A stretch of 14,202 bases of DNA, from assembly GCA_947567585.1 (NCBI GenBank), contig CANONE010000048.1, positions 1 to 14,202 on the forward strand, written 5' to 3'. The position numbers were made by a program, and so were the translations under genes. This document shows, piece by piece, positions 13,059 to 14,202 of the stretch; the stretch's first letter is position 1; the number at the start of each line of letters is the position of its first letter. The notes beneath the pieces were generated by a model. It saw only the letters and a list, made by a program, of their open reading frames with translations. It was not told the origin of the DNA and made no database searches. This DNA is from an uncultured Clostridia bacterium (GTDB lineage Bacteria; Bacillota; Clostridia; Oscillospirales; Acutalibacteraceae).

Positions 13059-13735
13059 CAGCCATTCCCCTTTTTTCCATGGTAGAGCGACAGAATCTTC
13101 GCGAGTCCCAGACACACCGGCGGGGTAATAGCCGCCGCGGCAATGGCCTCGGGAATACCGTTGGCAAAAACGATGGCGAGAATCGCCCCCCACACAGCGT
13201 CGCCGCCAATTCCCTGGGCCGCCGCAAAAGAGCCGCCCAGCGTCAGGCCCATGGTCCCCATCACCAGCCCGGTGTTCACAGCCGAGCCAACAGCCCCCGC
13301 CAGCAGGCAGCCCGCCGTGCGCAGGGCTGTTTTGTTGCCGGGAATCAGCTCAAAGCCCCTTACCACGAACCAGGGGGCCACACCCACCAAAATCCGGGGA
13401 ATAAAGCAGATCGCCAGCGCCCAGAAGCTGCCGTGGGCCTCGCCGGGCAAAGGCACCAGCGGAGAAAAAGCAAAGCTCAAAAGGCTGGGAGCCATGGTAT
13501 TCTTCCACAAGCTGATGGCTCCGAAGACACCGCCAAGAAAAGCTCCCCTTTTTGGGCCCAACAGCACCGAACCAATAATCACTGGCACATGCAGAATGGT
13601 GGCCTTGATAATGGGCAGATCGATAAGGCCCAGGGGCGTGAAGCCCATAATCAGGAGAATGGCGGTAAACAGCGCGGTGAGCACCAGGCCCTGCAGCCTC
13701 TGGGCGCTCTGGGATTTTGATACGGAATTTGTCAT
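13058..13735 (-). CDS. ECF transporter S component, probably pantothenate-type
   Basis: A 225-residue membrane protein with about six hydrophobic segments and the S-component signature region LPIIKATILHVPVIIGSVLLG followed by GPKRGAFLGGVFG. S components bind a vitamin in the membrane and work with a shared EcfA-EcfA'-EcfT energising unit, which is not in this window. The overlap with coaX (TGATG) makes pantothenate the most likely substrate, as for PanT, but that rests on context. I chose ATG 13733-13735 with AGGAGG seven bases upstream rather than an in-frame start 21 bases earlier that precedes the binding site. Transcription probably starts at a promoter near 13883, leaving a leader of about 115 bases. 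Confidence 0.85.
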   Translation of the reverse strand: MTNSVSKSQSAQRLQGLVLTALFTAILLIMGFTPLGLIDLPIIKATILHVPVIIGSVLLGPKRGAFLGGVFGAISLWKNTMAPSLLSFAFSPLVPLPGEAHGSFWALAICFIPRILVGVAPWFVVRGFELIPGNKTALRTAGCLLAGAVGSAVNTGLVMGTMGLTLGGSFAAAQGIGGDAVWGAILAIVFANGIPEAIAAAAITPPVCLGLAKILSLYHGKKGNG

Positions 13736-13853
13736 AAAAATACCTCCTGCTGCCACTCCCAGTCTCTGTGGGATGCGGCGCGAATGTTAGTGTGCCCCAG
13801 GCCCAATCGTTTCAGTCCTGCCCGAAGTACAAGCTGAACACAGACCCTGTGGC
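13736..13853 (-). promoter_or_regulatory. Long leader of the ECF-coaX transcript, possible cis-regulatory RNA
   Basis: The predicted transcript start near 13853 leaves about 115 untranslated bases. Within it CACAG/CTGTG (13851-13839) and TCCCA/TGGGA (13773-13757) can form hairpins, and GCCAC at the 5' end (13853-13849) can pair with GTGGC (13756-13752) just before the ribosome binding site. I do not recognise a known riboswitch (not THF, TPP or cobalamin type). Regulation is only suggested. Confidence 0.25.
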
Positions 13854-13859
13854 GGCTCT

Positions 13860-13888
13860 ATTATACCCACTTTCCCGGCATTTTGCAA
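13860..13888 (-). promoter_or_regulatory. Sigma-A-type promoter for ECF S component-coaX
   Basis: The minus strand reads TTGCAA (13888-13883), 17 bases, then TATAAT (13865-13860). Transcription would start near 13853. An AT-rich stretch at about 13934-13956 lies further upstream. Confidence 0.75.
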
Positions 13889-13987
13889 GTGACTGGGGAG
13901 AAAAGCGCGGGCCTCTCCTATCACAATTCTTTCCATAAATATAACAATATTACACGTTCAGATATCTCCTTGCATAACCGCCACGCA

Positions 13988-14017
13988 TAAAGGAAGAGCG
14001 GCCGCGCTGTGGGCCGC
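13988..14017 (-). terminator. Terminator after the right-edge small gene
   Basis: On the minus strand GCGGCC (14017-14012) pairs with GGCCGC (14003-13998) around an eight-base loop, followed by TCTTCCTTTAT. It lies about 50 bases beyond the stop codon of the small membrane protein and before the ECF promoter, so it should insulate the two units. Confidence 0.5.
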
Positions 14018-14064
14018 CCTTTCTATAGGAGTGAATGAACACAAACGTTGTTGCGGGCTGGATA

Positions 14065-14199
14065 TCAATGCTTCTTGGCGTTTTCCTGGAAAAAGTTCTC
14101 GTAGTCCCGGCCGCCCTCCTGACAGCGGGAGGCCAAAATTCGCTGGACGCCAAAAATCAAACCAATGATTATAATGAGCGCTATGATGAAGGGCGCCAT
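14065..14199 (-). CDS. Small single-pass membrane protein, 44 residues (start may lie outside window)
   Basis: ATG at 14197-14199 opens a frame ending in TGA at 14065-14067. The protein begins MAPFIIALIIIIGLIFGVQ, one strongly hydrophobic segment (about residues 3-18), followed by a short hydrophilic tail with a Cys and a QEGGRDYENFFQENAKKH end. The topology would be an N-terminal membrane anchor with a charged tail. The frame stays open to the window edge and the ribosome binding site would lie beyond it, so the start is not settled and it could be the tail of a longer protein. I do not recognise a family. A terminator hairpin follows at 13988-14017, supporting a real transcript. Confidence 0.55.
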   Translation of the reverse strand: MAPFIIALIIIIGLIFGVQRILASRCQEGGRDYENFFQENAKKH

Positions 14200-14202
14200 A
14201 TT

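Noticed and set aside
13079..13790. Two long plus-strand frames opposite the ECF S component
   Set aside because: They are antisense to a hydrophobic membrane protein with promoter, ribosome site and coupling to coaX; their products are basic and low in hydrophobic order.

Overview
The window looks like a chromosomal segment of a moderately GC-rich, low-GC-lineage-type anaerobe, most likely a gut member of the Clostridia (Oscillospirales-like). I infer this from the AGGAGG-type ribosome binding sites, the sigma-A-like promoters (TTGnnn-N17-TATAAT), the lipoprotein-type binding proteins, a type III pantothenate kinase next to an ECF-type S component, a dockerin-like protein tail, and typical intergenic hairpins. 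No rRNA, tRNA, CRISPR array, transposase or phage gene is visible.

Layout. (1) Bases 1-132 are the last 43 codons of a plus-strand gene ending in a dockerin-type calcium-binding repeat, followed by a terminator and by what looks like a short, frameshifted gene remnant. (2) Bases 523-5133 hold a three-gene minus-strand unit: an IlvD/Edd-family dehydratase, an extracellular solute-binding lipoprotein, and a methyl-accepting chemotaxis protein. It has a strong promoter at 5193-5221 and a terminator at 451-494. No ABC permease accompanies the binding protein, so it may serve chemosensing. (3) A back-to-back plus-strand promoter at 5231-5259 drives type I 3-dehydroquinate dehydratase (aroD), which overlaps by four bases a 675-residue double AAA+ ATPase. 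A terminator follows. (4) Bases 8227-11758 are a tightly packed operon: binding lipoprotein, FecCD-type permease and ATPase of an iron-siderophore/cobalamin-class ABC importer, then an AadA-like nucleotidyltransferase. (5) A 50-residue protein of unknown function has its own promoter at 11888-11916. (6) A structured 106-base inverted-repeat element and a strong bidirectional-looking terminator separate it from the minus-strand pair ECF S component-coaX, which probably supplies and phosphorylates pantothenate for coenzyme A. (7) At the right edge is a minus-strand single-pass small membrane protein and its terminator.

Most of this is recognisable housekeeping, transport and sensing. The parts worth following are the dehydratase/binding protein/chemoreceptor unit with its altered chemoreceptor tip, the translational coupling of aroD to a half-degenerate AAA+ protein, the nucleotidyltransferase at the end of the importer operon, and the cloverleaf-like element at 12135-12240. 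I did not find clear evidence of a wholly new defence or mobile system here.
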